DNA of 64,000 nt from JAGNLM01 sp964439835 (GTDB lineage: Bacteria > Pseudomonadota > Gammaproteobacteria > JAABTG01), in contig CAYTPQ010000014.1 in the NCBI GenBank assembly GCA_964439835.1, positions 1 through 64,000 on the forward strand, read 5' to 3'. The position numbers and the translations under genes were made by a program. The notes beneath the pieces were generated by a model that worked only from the letters and a program-made list of their open reading frames with translations, searched no databases and had not been told where the DNA came from. Of the stretch, positions 42,309 to 50,159 are shown piece by piece. Positions within the stretch are counted from its first letter, which is position 1. Each line of letters begins with the position of its first letter.

Positions 42309-43973
42309 GTGACCGCGGCCGCCGTCGCCGGGAACGTGTCGCTTCGCGCCGCGGTCGCGCGCCGCCCGACGTGCCCGGCCCGGGCCGGGGCGCTGGCCCT
42401 GGCGGCTACGGTCGCGATCCCCCTGGCAGTGCTGCTGCTGGCCTGGGCCTCGCCCCAGGGCGAGGTCTGGCGCCACCTGGCCGCCACGGTCTTGCCGGAC
42501 CTGGTGCGCAACACCCTGGTCCTGATGGTGGGCGTCGGGCTCGGCACCCTGGTGGTCGGCACCGGCCTAGCCTGGGCCACCGCCATGTACGAGTTCCCGG
42601 GCCGCCGGGTCTTCGAGTGGGCGCTGGTGCTGCCGCTGGCGATGCCGGTCTACGTGCTCGCGTTCGTCGCCATCGGCCTGCTGGACTTCTCCGGGCCGGT
42701 CCAGGCCTTGATGCGGGACCTGCTGGGCCCCGGCCGCCACGCCTTCCCGGAGGTGCGCTCCGCCGGCGGGGTGATTGCGGTGATGGTCCTGGCCCTCTAC
42801 CCCTACGTCTACCTGCTCGCGCGCACCGCCTTCCTGGCCCAGGGACGGAGCACCCTGGAGGCGGCCCGGACTCTGGGGCTGTCCGCCCGCGCCGCGTTCT
42901 TCCGGGTTGCCCTGCCGATGGCCCGACCGGCCATCGCCGCCGGCGTCGTGCTGGCCCTGATGGAGACCCTGGCCGACTTCGGCGCGGTCGCCGCGTTCAA
43001 CTACGACACCTTCACCACCGCCATCTACAAGGCGTGGTTCGGCCTGTTCAACCTGCAGGCCGCGGCCCAACTCGCGACCCTTTTGCTGCTGTTCGTCTCC
43101 GCCGCCCTGGTCCTGGAGCACACCCTGCGGCAGCGGGGGCGCTACGCCAGCAGCGGGCGGCGGGCGGCCGAGCACCGCCAGCGGCTGACTGGGGCCAGTG
43201 GCTGGCTCGTCAGCGCCGCCGCGGGGACCGTGCTCGGCCTCGCGTTCGTGGTGCCGATGGTCCAGTTGCTCGTCTGGGGCTGGGAGGTCCTGGCCCGGGA
43301 CCTGGACGCCCGCTACCTGGCCCTGGTCCAGCACACCATCGGCCTCTCGGCGGTGGCGGCCGTGGTGACGGTCGCGGGGGCGTTCCTGTTGGGGGCCACC
43401 GCCCGGCACTGCCCGGGGCCGACGGTGAAGGCCGCCGTACGCGTCGGCACCCTCGGTTACGCCCTGCCGGGGTCGGTGTTGGCGGTCGGGGTGATGCTCT
43501 CGTTCGCCTGGCTCGACGGCCACCTGGCCGGTTGGCTGGAGGCGTGGACCGGTCGGCCGCCCGGGCCGATTCTGGTGGGTTCCCTGCTGGGGCTCCTGCT
43601 GGCCTACCTGGTGCGGTTCCTGGCGGTGGCGTTCGGGCCCGTGGACAGCGCCCTAGAGCAGGTGCGCCCATCCCTGCGCGAGGCCGCGCGGGGGCTCGGG
43701 GCGGGACGCCTGCGGCTGCTGCGCCAGGTGTACCTGCCCCTGCTGCGCCCCGGGCTGCTGGCTGGCCTGCTGCTGGTGTTCGTGGAGGTGATGAAGGAGA
43801 TGCCGGCGACGCTGCTATTGCGCCCGTTCGGGTGGGACACGCTGGCGGTGCGGGTCTACGAGCTCACCTCCGAGGGCGAGTGGGAACGGGCGGCCCTGCC
43901 CGCGCTGGCCCTGGTGCTGGTCGGGCTGATCCCGGTGATCCTGCTGGTCCGGCGGGCGACGCCGGGCCGCTGA
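42309..43973 (+). CDS. fbpB: Fe(3+) ABC transporter permease, fused double domain
   Basis: A 554-residue inner-membrane permease with about 12 helices made of two homologous BinpdT-type halves. Each half ends with an EAA-like loop: EAARTLGLSARAAFFRVALPM (about 177-197, shortened here) and EAARGLGAGRLRLLRQVYLP in the second half. It pairs with FbpA for ferric iron uptake. The start is GTG at 42309. No ATP-binding subunit gene follows; the next gene is gcvT, so the ATPase must be encoded elsewhere. Confidence 0.92.
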   Translation: MTAAAVAGNVSLRAAVARRPTCPARAGALALAATVAIPLAVLLLAWASPQGEVWRHLAATVLPDLVRNTLVLMVGVGLGTLVVGTGLAWATAMYEFPGRRVFEWALVLPLAMPVYVLAFVAIGLLDFSGPVQALMRDLLGPGRHAFPEVRSAGGVIAVMVLALYPYVYLLARTAFLAQGRSTLEAARTLGLSARAAFFRVALPMARPAIAAGVVLALMETLADFGAVAAFNYDTFTTAIYKAWFGLFNLQAAAQLATLLLLFVSAALVLEHTLRQRGRYASSGRRAAEHRQRLTGASGWLVSAAAGTVLGLAFVVPMVQLLVWGWEVLARDLDARYLALVQHTIGLSAVAAVVTVAGAFLLGATARHCPGPTVKAAVRVGTLGYALPGSVLAVGVMLSFAWLDGHLAGWLEAWTGRPPGPILVGSLLGLLLAYLVRFLAVAFGPVDSALEQVRPSLREAARGLGAGRLRLLRQVYLPLLRPGLLAGLLLVFVEVMKEMPATLLLRPFGWDTLAVRVYELTSEGEWERAALPALALVLVGLIPVILLVRRATPGR

Positions 43974-43986
43974 GCCCGGAGGGTGC

Positions 43987-44096
43987 GTCAGGGAGACTCT
44001 GCGCACGTCGTCACCCCGGCGGAAGCCGGGGTCCAGGTGGTTGATTCCTATGAATTCCCGCTTTCGCCGGAGTGACAGCAGAGGGCTTGTTCAGCG
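43987..44096. repeat. CGTCACCCCGGC module with terminal inverted repeats, copy 3
   Basis: Starts TCAGGGAGACTCTGCGCACG and ends CAGCAGAGGGCTTGTTCAGC. Internal hairpins are ACCCCGGC/GCCGGGGT (44012-44032) and TTCCCGC/GCCGGAGTGAC (44055-44077). It lies just past the fbpB stop. Confidence 0.7.
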
Positions 44097-44143
44097 GGTC
44101 CTCAGCGCAGCGTAAGGTACCTGTGTGGCGGCGTCTGGCCTGG

Positions 44144-44182
44144 CCGGTGGGTTACGCGGGTGCGCCGATCGCCCACCCTGCA
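44144..44182. repeat. GGTGGGTTACGC...GCCCACCC repeat, copy 2
   Basis: A diverged copy of the repeat at 10856-10892: GGTGGGTTACGC and CGCCCACCCTGC around a short GC-rich centre. It stands just before the gcvT promoter. Confidence 0.55.
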
Positions 44183-44206
44183 CGGAATGCCCGCTCGGGG
44201 GCGGGG

Positions 44207-44236
44207 TTGGCACCCCCTGGAGCGCCCGCGTATAGT
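44207..44236 (+). promoter_or_regulatory. Sigma70-type promoter of gcvT
   Basis: TTGGCA (44207-44212) and TATAGT (44231-44236) are separated by 18 bp. The predicted start near 44243 gives an about 87-nt leader before the gcvT GTG. Confidence 0.62.
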
Positions 44237-44242
44237 CCTTGC

Positions 44243-44310
44243 CGCTCGGGCAGCAGAACCGGCGCGTCCGCCGAGAGCCGTCGCCCGGCTCGCTACCCGA
44301 GCTGCCCAGG
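44243..44310 (+). promoter_or_regulatory. Structured gcvT leader with two alternative long stems
   Basis: GCTCGGGCAGC (44244-44254) can pair through GCTCGGG with CCCGAGC (44296-44302) or through GGGCAGC with GCTGCCC (44301-44307); the two pairings share bases and exclude each other. Inside is a 6-bp hairpin GAGCCG/CGGCTC (44275-44280 with 44286-44291). The conserved glycine riboswitch core is not seen. Confidence 0.4.
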
Positions 44311-44329
44311 TCCCGTCGCGGAGTCTCCC

Positions 44330-45412
44330 GTGGGTCAACGCACCCCCCTGTACGCCGAGCACGTCGCCGCCGGTGCCCGCCTGGTGGATTTCGCCGGCTG
44401 GGAGATGCCTCTGCACTACGGCTCGCAGCTCGAGGAGCACCACGCGGTGCGTCGCGGCTGCGGTGTCTTCGACGTCTCCCACATGGGGGTCTTCGACGTC
44501 ACCGGCTGGGGTGCCGGCGACTTCCTGCGCCGCGCCCTGGCCAACGACGTCGGACGGCTCGCGCGCGCCGGCCAGGCCCTCTACAGCTGCATGCTCAACC
44601 CGGCCGGCGGGGTCCTGGACGATCTGATCGTCTACCGCCTGGAGGCCGGTTACCGCCTGGTCGTGAACGCCGCCACCCGGGCCCGGGACCTGGCCTGGCT
44701 GGGCGAGCAGGCCAGGGGCTTCGACGCTCAGCTCGCGGAGCGCCTCGACCTGGCGATGGTAGCGGTCCAGGGCCCGACCGCGCGGGGTACCGTGCACCCG
44801 CTGCTGGAGGCGCCGCTCGCGGAGGCGGCAGCGGCGCTCGGCCGCTTCCAGGCCGCGGCCCTGGGGGGCTGGCTCATCGCCCGCACCGGCTACACCGGCG
44901 AGGACGGCTACGAGGTGATCCTCCCGGCCGAGGAGGCGGTGGGCCTGTGGCGGGGCCTGCGGGCGGGCGGGGCGCGCCCGGCCGGTCTGGGGGCGCGGGA
45001 CACTTTGCGGCTGGAGGCGGGTCTCAACCTCTACGGCGCGGACATGGACGAGGGGACGTCGCCCCTGGAGAGCGGGCTCGCCTGGACCGTGGCCTGGCTG
45101 CCGGCGGAGCGCTCGTTCGTTGGCCGCGAGGCGCTGGAGGCGCAGCGCACCGCGAGTCCCCCGCGCAAGCTGGTGGGGCTGCTCCTGGACGGGCCGGGGG
45201 TGATGCGGGCCGGCCAGCGGGTCCTGGCCGCTAACGGCCTGGACGGCGTGGTGACGAGCGGCGGCTTCGGCCCCACGCTGGGACGCTCGATCGGGCTGGC
45301 GCGCCTGCCGGCGGCGGCGGCCGATCCGGTCGAGGTGGAGATCCGGGGGCGGCGCCTGCCCGCGAGGGTCGTCGCGCCACCGTTCGTGCGGCTCGGCAAG
45401 CCGGCGGTCTAG
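44330..45412 (+). CDS. gcvT: Glycine cleavage system T protein (aminomethyltransferase)
   Basis: A 360-residue tetrahydrofolate-dependent enzyme that releases ammonia from the aminomethyl-lipoyl arm of GcvH and forms methylene-THF. Motifs: TPLYAEHVAAGARLVDFAGWEMPLH near the start, HMGVFDVTG, the RTGYTGEDGYEV loop, and LRLEAGLNLYGADMDE with the catalytic Asp region. The GTG at 44330 has GGAG 6 nt upstream. It begins the gcvT-gcvH-gcvPA-tpx-gcvPB set, though REP modules interrupt the spacing. Confidence 0.96.
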   Translation: MGQRTPLYAEHVAAGARLVDFAGWEMPLHYGSQLEEHHAVRRGCGVFDVSHMGVFDVTGWGAGDFLRRALANDVGRLARAGQALYSCMLNPAGGVLDDLIVYRLEAGYRLVVNAATRARDLAWLGEQARGFDAQLAERLDLAMVAVQGPTARGTVHPLLEAPLAEAAAALGRFQAAALGGWLIARTGYTGEDGYEVILPAEEAVGLWRGLRAGGARPAGLGARDTLRLEAGLNLYGADMDEGTSPLESGLAWTVAWLPAERSFVGREALEAQRTASPPRKLVGLLLDGPGVMRAGQRVLAANGLDGVVTSGGFGPTLGRSIGLARLPAAAADPVEVEIRGRRLPARVVAPPFVRLGKPAV

Positions 45413-45530
45413 GAATGGTCTGCGCGCGTCGTCAAGCCGGCGGCGGCCTGGGTTCAGATCGTTGAGTCGCCTGGCTTCCGGCGTTCGCCGGACTGGCGGG
45501 TGGTGACGTGCGCAGGGCTTCCCGAGCGGG
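45413..45530. repeat. CGTCGTCAAGCCGGC module, diverged copy 4
   Basis: GGTCTGCGCGCGTCGTCAAG at one end and GTGACGTGCGCAGGGCTTCC at the other. The internal hairpins are degenerate (AAGCCGG..CCTGGGTTCA and CTGGCTTCCGGCGTTCGCCG). It has the same order of parts as copies 2 and 3 and fills the gcvT-gcvH gap. Confidence 0.6.
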
Positions 45531-45614
45531 TTTAGCACGCCCGTGGGCTGCCCGGGCGACCGTTGCCGCGGGGGTGAATCAAGTGGACAGCGGTTCCGGA
45601 GGGGGTGAGGGCCA

Positions 45615-46013
45615 ATGAGCCAGGTACTGGACGAGCTGCGCTACAACGAATCCCACGAGTGGGTGCGGGAGGAGGACGACGGCACGGTCACCATCGGCAT
45701 CACCGACCATGCCCAGGCCCAGTTGGGGGACCTGGTCTACGTCGAGCTCCCCGAGGTCGGGCGGGTCGTGTCCGCCAACGAGTCGCTCGGCGTGGTGGAG
45801 TCGGTGAAGGCGGCCTCGGACGTCTACAGCCCGATCGGCGGCCGGGTGGTCGCGGTCAACGAGGCCCTGGCCGACGCCCCGGAGCGGGTCAACCAGGACC
45901 CCTACGGCGAGGGCTGGCTGGTGAGGCTGGCGCCGGAGGACCCCGGGGAGCTTGGCGCGCTGCTGGACAGCGAGGGCTACCGGGCGGTGCTGGAGGCCGA
46001 GAGCGAGGCTTGA
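45615..46013 (+). CDS. gcvH: Glycine cleavage system H protein
   Basis: A 132-residue lipoyl carrier that moves the aminomethyl intermediate among the P, T and L proteins. The lipoylated lysine is K65 in VVESVKAASDVYSP. The fold markers HEWVREEDDGTVTIGITDHAQ and NQDPYGEGWLVR are intact. GGAGGG precedes the ATG. The last codons and stop run into the left arm of repeat module 7. Confidence 0.97.
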   Translation: MSQVLDELRYNESHEWVREEDDGTVTIGITDHAQAQLGDLVYVELPEVGRVVSANESLGVVESVKAASDVYSPIGGRVVAVNEALADAPERVNQDPYGEGWLVRLAPEDPGELGALLDSEGYRAVLEAESEA

Positions 46014-46260
46014 CCACAGACTGCCCAGAGAGCACAGAGTGGCCTGAGGATTGATCGAGAAGCCTGGTATGAGAGGTCCCTCAGGGGAGCGCCGCCCGGC
46101 GGGGATCGGTGGCTCGCCGTGGCTGTCGGCGCGCGGCGCGCCTCCCACAGGCGTTTACCGCGCCGCGGTGGGCGCTACGCGCCATGGGGACCCACGACCC
46201 AATCGCGAACCACAACCCATAGCTTCCTCTCCGTGTGCTCTGTGATCTCTGTGGTCATCA
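46011..46260. repeat. Inverted CACAGAG module 7
   Basis: Left arm about 46012-46040 (GACCACAGACTGCCCAGAGA...) begins inside the gcvH stop codon; right arm about 46227-46257 (TCCTCTCCGTGTGCTCTGTG...). The enclosed about 185 bp hold a GGCGCGCC-like short palindrome (46130-46141) but no gene. With flanks this accounts for the 305-bp gcvH-gcvPA gap. Confidence 0.75.
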
Positions 46261-46318
46261 ACACCCCGCCCGCCCCCCGGCGTGGCGTTGCGAAACCGGT
46301 GGAAGTGCGGGACCAGCG

Positions 46319-47716
46319 GTGAGCTACATTCCCCACACCGACGACGACCTCACCGAGATGCTGCGGGCGATTGGCGCCGACAGCGTCGAGGACCTGTTCG
46401 CCGAGATCCCGGCCGGGCTGCGCGCCGGAGCGCTCGACGGCGTGCCCCCGGCCCTGGCGGAGCTGGAGGTCGCCCGGCTGATGCAGGCCCGCGCGGCGGC
46501 CGACGGCGGCGCGCTCTGCTTCCTGGGGGCCGGGGCCTACGACCACCACGTCCCGGCGGCGGTGTGGGAGGTAGCCTCCCGCGGCGAGTTCTACTCGGCC
46601 TACACGCCCTACCAGGCCGAGGCCAGCCAGGGCACGCTCCAGCTCCTCTACGAGTTCCAGTCCATGATCACGGCGCTGACGGCGCTCGACGTCGCCAACG
46701 CCTCCCTGTACGACGGGGCCTCGGCCCTGGCCGAGGCGGTGCTGATGGCCGCCCGGGTCTCCCGCAAGGCGGGTGCGCGCCGGGTGCTGGTGCCGAGCAC
46801 GGTACACCCGGCCTATCGGCGGGTCGTGCGCACCATCGTCCGCCACCAGGACATCGAGGTCGTCGAGTTGCCCTATGCGGCGGGAGAGGGCCACACCGAC
46901 CCCGCGGCGCTGGATGCTGCCGACCTGGACGGGGCGTTCGCCCTGGTCGTGCCCCAGCCCAACTTCTTCGGCGTGCTGGAGGAGGTCGACCTCCTGACCG
47001 AGTGGGCCCACCGCCACGGCCTGCTGGTGATCGGCCTGGTGAACCCCCTGGCCCTGGGGCTCCTGCGCCCGCCGGGCGAGTGGGCCGGGCAGGGCGCCGA
47101 CATCGCCTGCGGGGAGGGCCAGCCACTCGGCGCGCCACTCGCCTCGGGCGGTCCCTACTTCGGCTTCCTCGCCAGCAAGCGGGCCCACGTGCGGCAGATG
47201 CCGGGGCGGATCGTCGGGCGCACGGTGGACATGGACGAGCGCCCGGGCTTCACCCTGACCCTGCAGGCCCGGGAGCAGCACATCCGGCGCTCGAAGGCGA
47301 CCTCCAACATCTGCACCAACCAGGGCCTGATGGTCACCGCGGCGGCGGTGCACATGGCCATCGTCGGGCCGCGGGGGTTGCGGGCGGCGGCCAGCGCCAG
47401 CCACCGCAACACCGTCGATCTGGTCCGCCAGGTTACTGCGCTCGCGGGGGTGGAGCGGGTCTTCCCGCGGCCCTTCTTCCACGAGGCGGTGCTGCGACTG
47501 CCGGCCCCGGTCGCCGCCGTGCTGCGGGCGATGGCGGCGCAGAGCGTGCTCGCCGGCTACGCCCTGGAAGAGGACTACCCGGAGCTGCGGGGTTGCGTCC
47601 TGATCTGCGCGACCGAGAAGCGCACGGCCGAGGACCGGGCCCTGTACCTGCAACACCTGGAGCGGGTCCTCGGCAAGCTCGCCAAGCCACCCTGCCCGGT
47701 GCAGCCGAAGCTCTAG
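46319..47716 (+). CDS. gcvPA: Glycine dehydrogenase (decarboxylating) subunit 1
   Basis: A 465-residue N-terminal half of the two-subunit glycine decarboxylase (P protein). It corresponds to the non-PLP half that completes the active site with GcvPB. Conserved start SYIPHTDDDLTEMLRAIG, then FLGAGAYDHHVPAAV, FYSAYTPYQAEASQGTLQ and ATSNICTNQGLMVT. The GTG at 46319 is chosen because the homologous N-terminus starts there; the ribosome-binding site is weak (GGGA). The split P protein is typical of many bacteria outside the enterics. Confidence 0.96.
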   Translation: MSYIPHTDDDLTEMLRAIGADSVEDLFAEIPAGLRAGALDGVPPALAELEVARLMQARAAADGGALCFLGAGAYDHHVPAAVWEVASRGEFYSAYTPYQAEASQGTLQLLYEFQSMITALTALDVANASLYDGASALAEAVLMAARVSRKAGARRVLVPSTVHPAYRRVVRTIVRHQDIEVVELPYAAGEGHTDPAALDAADLDGAFALVVPQPNFFGVLEEVDLLTEWAHRHGLLVIGLVNPLALGLLRPPGEWAGQGADIACGEGQPLGAPLASGGPYFGFLASKRAHVRQMPGRIVGRTVDMDERPGFTLTLQAREQHIRRSKATSNICTNQGLMVTAAAVHMAIVGPRGLRAAASASHRNTVDLVRQVTALAGVERVFPRPFFHEAVLRLPAPVAAVLRAMAAQSVLAGYALEEDYPELRGCVLICATEKRTAEDRALYLQHLERVLGKLAKPPCPVQPKL

Positions 47717-47934
47717 CGTCTGTGCGCGCCGCCACCCCCGGACCCAGCGAGCTCACGGCGCCGCCGGTTAGCCACCATCCCGCCGAGCCGTGCTCTCTTC
47801 GGGCGGTGGGGGAGCCCTGGGGCCGTAGGACAAAGCGCCGAGGCCGGCGGAGCCCCCGATGTCGGTACCTGTTTCCTGTACGGCCCGTCGGTGTACGAGG
47901 GGCCAGGCGTCAACCACAACCCGAGGAGCGTTTC

Positions 47935-48432
47935 ATGGCCACCGTAACCCTGCAGGGCAATCCCATCCACACCAACGGCGACCTGCCGGCCGTCGGCAGC
48001 CAGGCCCCGGACTTCAAGCTGGTCAACAAGGACCTGGCGGACCTGGGCCTTAAGGACTTCGCCGGCAAGAAGAAGCTCTTGAACATCGTGCCCAGCCTGG
48101 ACACGCCGGTCTGCGCAACCTCGACCAAGAAGTTCAGCGACCACGCCAAGGGCCGCAGCGACCTGGCGGTGCTGATCATCTCCGCCGACCTGCCGTTCGC
48201 CGCCGGGCGCTTCTGCACCGCCGAGGGCATCGACAACGTGGTGACCCTGTCGATGATGCGATCGCGCAACTTCGCCAAGGACTACGGGGTGCTGATCACC
48301 GACGGGCCGCTCACCGGCATCACCGCCCGCGCGGTGGTCGTCCTCGACGCCAACGACAAGGTGGTCTACACCCAGCTCGTCCCCGAGATCGTCCAGGAGC
48401 CCGACTACGAGAAGGCGATCGCAGCTCTCTAG
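47935..48432 (+). CDS. tpx: Thiol peroxidase Tpx
   Basis: A 165-residue atypical 2-Cys peroxiredoxin that reduces lipid and alkyl hydroperoxides using thioredoxin. The peroxidatic cysteine lies in SLDTPVCATSTKKF (C60) and the resolving cysteine in AAGRFCTAEGI (C94); SADLPFA between them is a Tpx hallmark. GAGGAG with 6 nt spacing precedes the ATG at 47935. It sits between gcvPA and gcvPB, an uncommon insertion into the glycine cleavage set. Confidence 0.96.
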   Translation: MATVTLQGNPIHTNGDLPAVGSQAPDFKLVNKDLADLGLKDFAGKKKLLNIVPSLDTPVCATSTKKFSDHAKGRSDLAVLIISADLPFAAGRFCTAEGIDNVVTLSMMRSRNFAKDYGVLITDGPLTGITARAVVVLDANDKVVYTQLVPEIVQEPDYEKAIAAL

Positions 48433-48486
48433 TGGGGCAGGAGGTATCCGGCCAGTCCACAGTCAGGAACCCAGGCCGGGTTTGCC

Positions 48487-48664
48487 GACCACAGAGCACA
48501 CAGAGTGCACAGAGGAATGCCAGGGAGAGACGATAGATAGAGAATGCGTTTCCTATCGGCAGAGCACCTGGAGCCCCGGTCCCGCAGGGAGGTCCAGGTC
48601 AAGGCATCATGTGATTATTTCCAATCTATCTCTGTGTACTCTGTGCTCTCTGTGGTGATCATCC
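48487..48664. repeat. Inverted CACAGAG module 8
   Basis: Left arm 48487-48515 (GACCACAGAGCACACAGAGT...) and right arm about 48628-48663 (TCTCTGTGTACTCTGTGCTC...) enclose about 110 bp without a gene. The right arm ends two bases before the gcvPB start codon, so the ribosome-binding region of gcvPB is made of repeat sequence. Confidence 0.82.
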
Positions 48665-48665
48665 C

Positions 48666-50159
48666 ATGCTGATCTTCGAGCAGTCCCGTCCGGGCCGGCA
48701 TTCGGGGACGCAGATCGCCCCGAACGCCGGCGACACGCCCGAGATCCCGGAGCGCTTCCTGCGGGAGATGCCGCCGGCCCTGCCGGAGGTGTCCGAGCTG
48801 CAGGTGGTTCGCCACTACACCCGGCTGTCCCAGAAGAACTTCTCGATCGATACCCACTTCTACCCGCTCGGGTCGTGCACCATGAAGTACAACCCGCGGG
48901 TGTGCCACCGGCTCGCCAGCCTGGCCGGGTTCCTGGAGCGCCACCCGGCGGCGCCGGCCTCCCACAGCCAGGGGGTGCTGGCCTGCCTGCACGAGCTGCA
49001 GGAGATCCTCAAGGCGGTGACCGGCATGGCCGAGGTCTCGCTCGCCCCGATGGCGGGGGCCCAGGGCGAGCTGGTCGGGGTGGCCATGATCCGCGCCTAC
49101 CACGACGCCCGTGGCGACCACGACAGGGTCGAGATCCTGGTGCCGGACGCGGCCCACGGCACCAACCCGGCGAGCGCCGCCATGTGCGGGTACCGCGTGC
49201 GCGAGGTGCCGACCGACCGCAACGGCGACGTGGACCCGCAGGCGCTCGGCCAGGCGGTCGGCCCCCAGACCGCCGGGATCATGCTGACCAACCCCTCGAC
49301 CCTCGGGGTGTTCGAGCGCGGCATCGAGGCCATCGCCCGCACCGTCCACGAGGCCGGCGGGCTGCTCTACTACGACGGCGCCAACTTCAACGCCATCCTC
49401 GGCAAGGTGCGCCCCGGCGACATGGGCTTCGACGTGGTGCACCTGAACCTGCACAAGACCTTCTCGACCCCGCACGGCGGCGGCGGGCCGGGCGCGGGGC
49501 CCGTGGGGGTCAGCGAGCGGCTGGTCCCCTACCTGCCGGTGCCGCGGGTGGGGAAGGGCGATGACGAGTATCGCTGGCTTGCCGAGAAGGACTGCCCCCA
49601 GAGCATCGGCCGCTTCTCGGCCTTCGCCGGCAACGTCGGGATCCTGCTCCGGGCCTACGTCTACGCCCGCCTGCTGGGGCGCGAGGGCATGCCGCGGGTC
49701 GCCGAGTACTCGACCCTGAACGCCAACTACCTGGCGCGGCGGCTCTCCGAGGTCGGCTTCGACCTGGGCTACCCGGAGCGCCGGGCGACCCACGAGTTCG
49801 TGCTCACCCTGAAGCGGCTCGCCCGGGAGACCGGCGTCAACGCCATGGACGTGGCCAAGCGCCTCCTGGACTACGGCCACCACGCGCCGACCACCTACTT
49901 CCCCCTGCTGGTGCCGGAGTGCCTGCTGGTCGAGCCGACCGAGACTGAGGCGAAGGAGACCCTCGACGCCTTCGTCGCCGCCATGGCGGAGATCCTGGAC
50001 GCGGCCCGCGAGCGCCCGGACTTCCTGAAGGGCGCCCCCTACACCACCCCCGTGCGCCGGCTCGACGACGTGCGCGCCGCCCGCGATCTGGATTTAGCCT
50101 GGAGGCCCCTCAGCTCGCCACCCCGCACACCGGACACTTCGGGTCGCGGCGCAGCTTGA
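48666..50159 (+). CDS. gcvPB: Glycine dehydrogenase (decarboxylating) subunit 2
   Basis: A 497-residue PLP-binding half of the two-subunit glycine decarboxylase; it decarboxylates glycine and passes the aminomethyl group to GcvH. The PLP lysine is K264 in HLNLHKTFSTPHGGGG. Other markers: SQKNFSIDTHFYPLGSCTMK and PTSYFPL-like APTTYFPLLVPECLLVEPTE. Its upstream region is entirely repeat module 8 with no clear Shine-Dalgarno, which is odd. The last 50 bp overlap the convergent moeB-like gene. Confidence 0.96.
   Translation: MLIFEQSRPGRHSGTQIAPNAGDTPEIPERFLREMPPALPEVSELQVVRHYTRLSQKNFSIDTHFYPLGSCTMKYNPRVCHRLASLAGFLERHPAAPASHSQGVLACLHELQEILKAVTGMAEVSLAPMAGAQGELVGVAMIRAYHDARGDHDRVEILVPDAAHGTNPASAAMCGYRVREVPTDRNGDVDPQALGQAVGPQTAGIMLTNPSTLGVFERGIEAIARTVHEAGGLLYYDGANFNAILGKVRPGDMGFDVVHLNLHKTFSTPHGGGGPGAGPVGVSERLVPYLPVPRVGKGDDEYRWLAEKDCPQSIGRFSAFAGNVGILLRAYVYARLLGREGMPRVAEYSTLNANYLARRLSEVGFDLGYPERRATHEFVLTLKRLARETGVNAMDVAKRLLDYGHHAPTTYFPLLVPECLLVEPTETEAKETLDAFVAAMAEILDAARERPDFLKGAPYTTPVRRLDDVRAARDLDLAWRPLSSPPRTPDTSGRGAA

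Noticed and set aside
44237..44330. Glycine riboswitch upstream of gcvT
   Set aside because: The conserved aptamer core segments were looked for and not found; the leader is structured but does not match.
46282..47934. Long N-terminal extension of tpx through gcvPA
   Set aside because: The frame is open by chance; tpx begins at the ATG at 47935 with a good ribosome-binding site and full family length.
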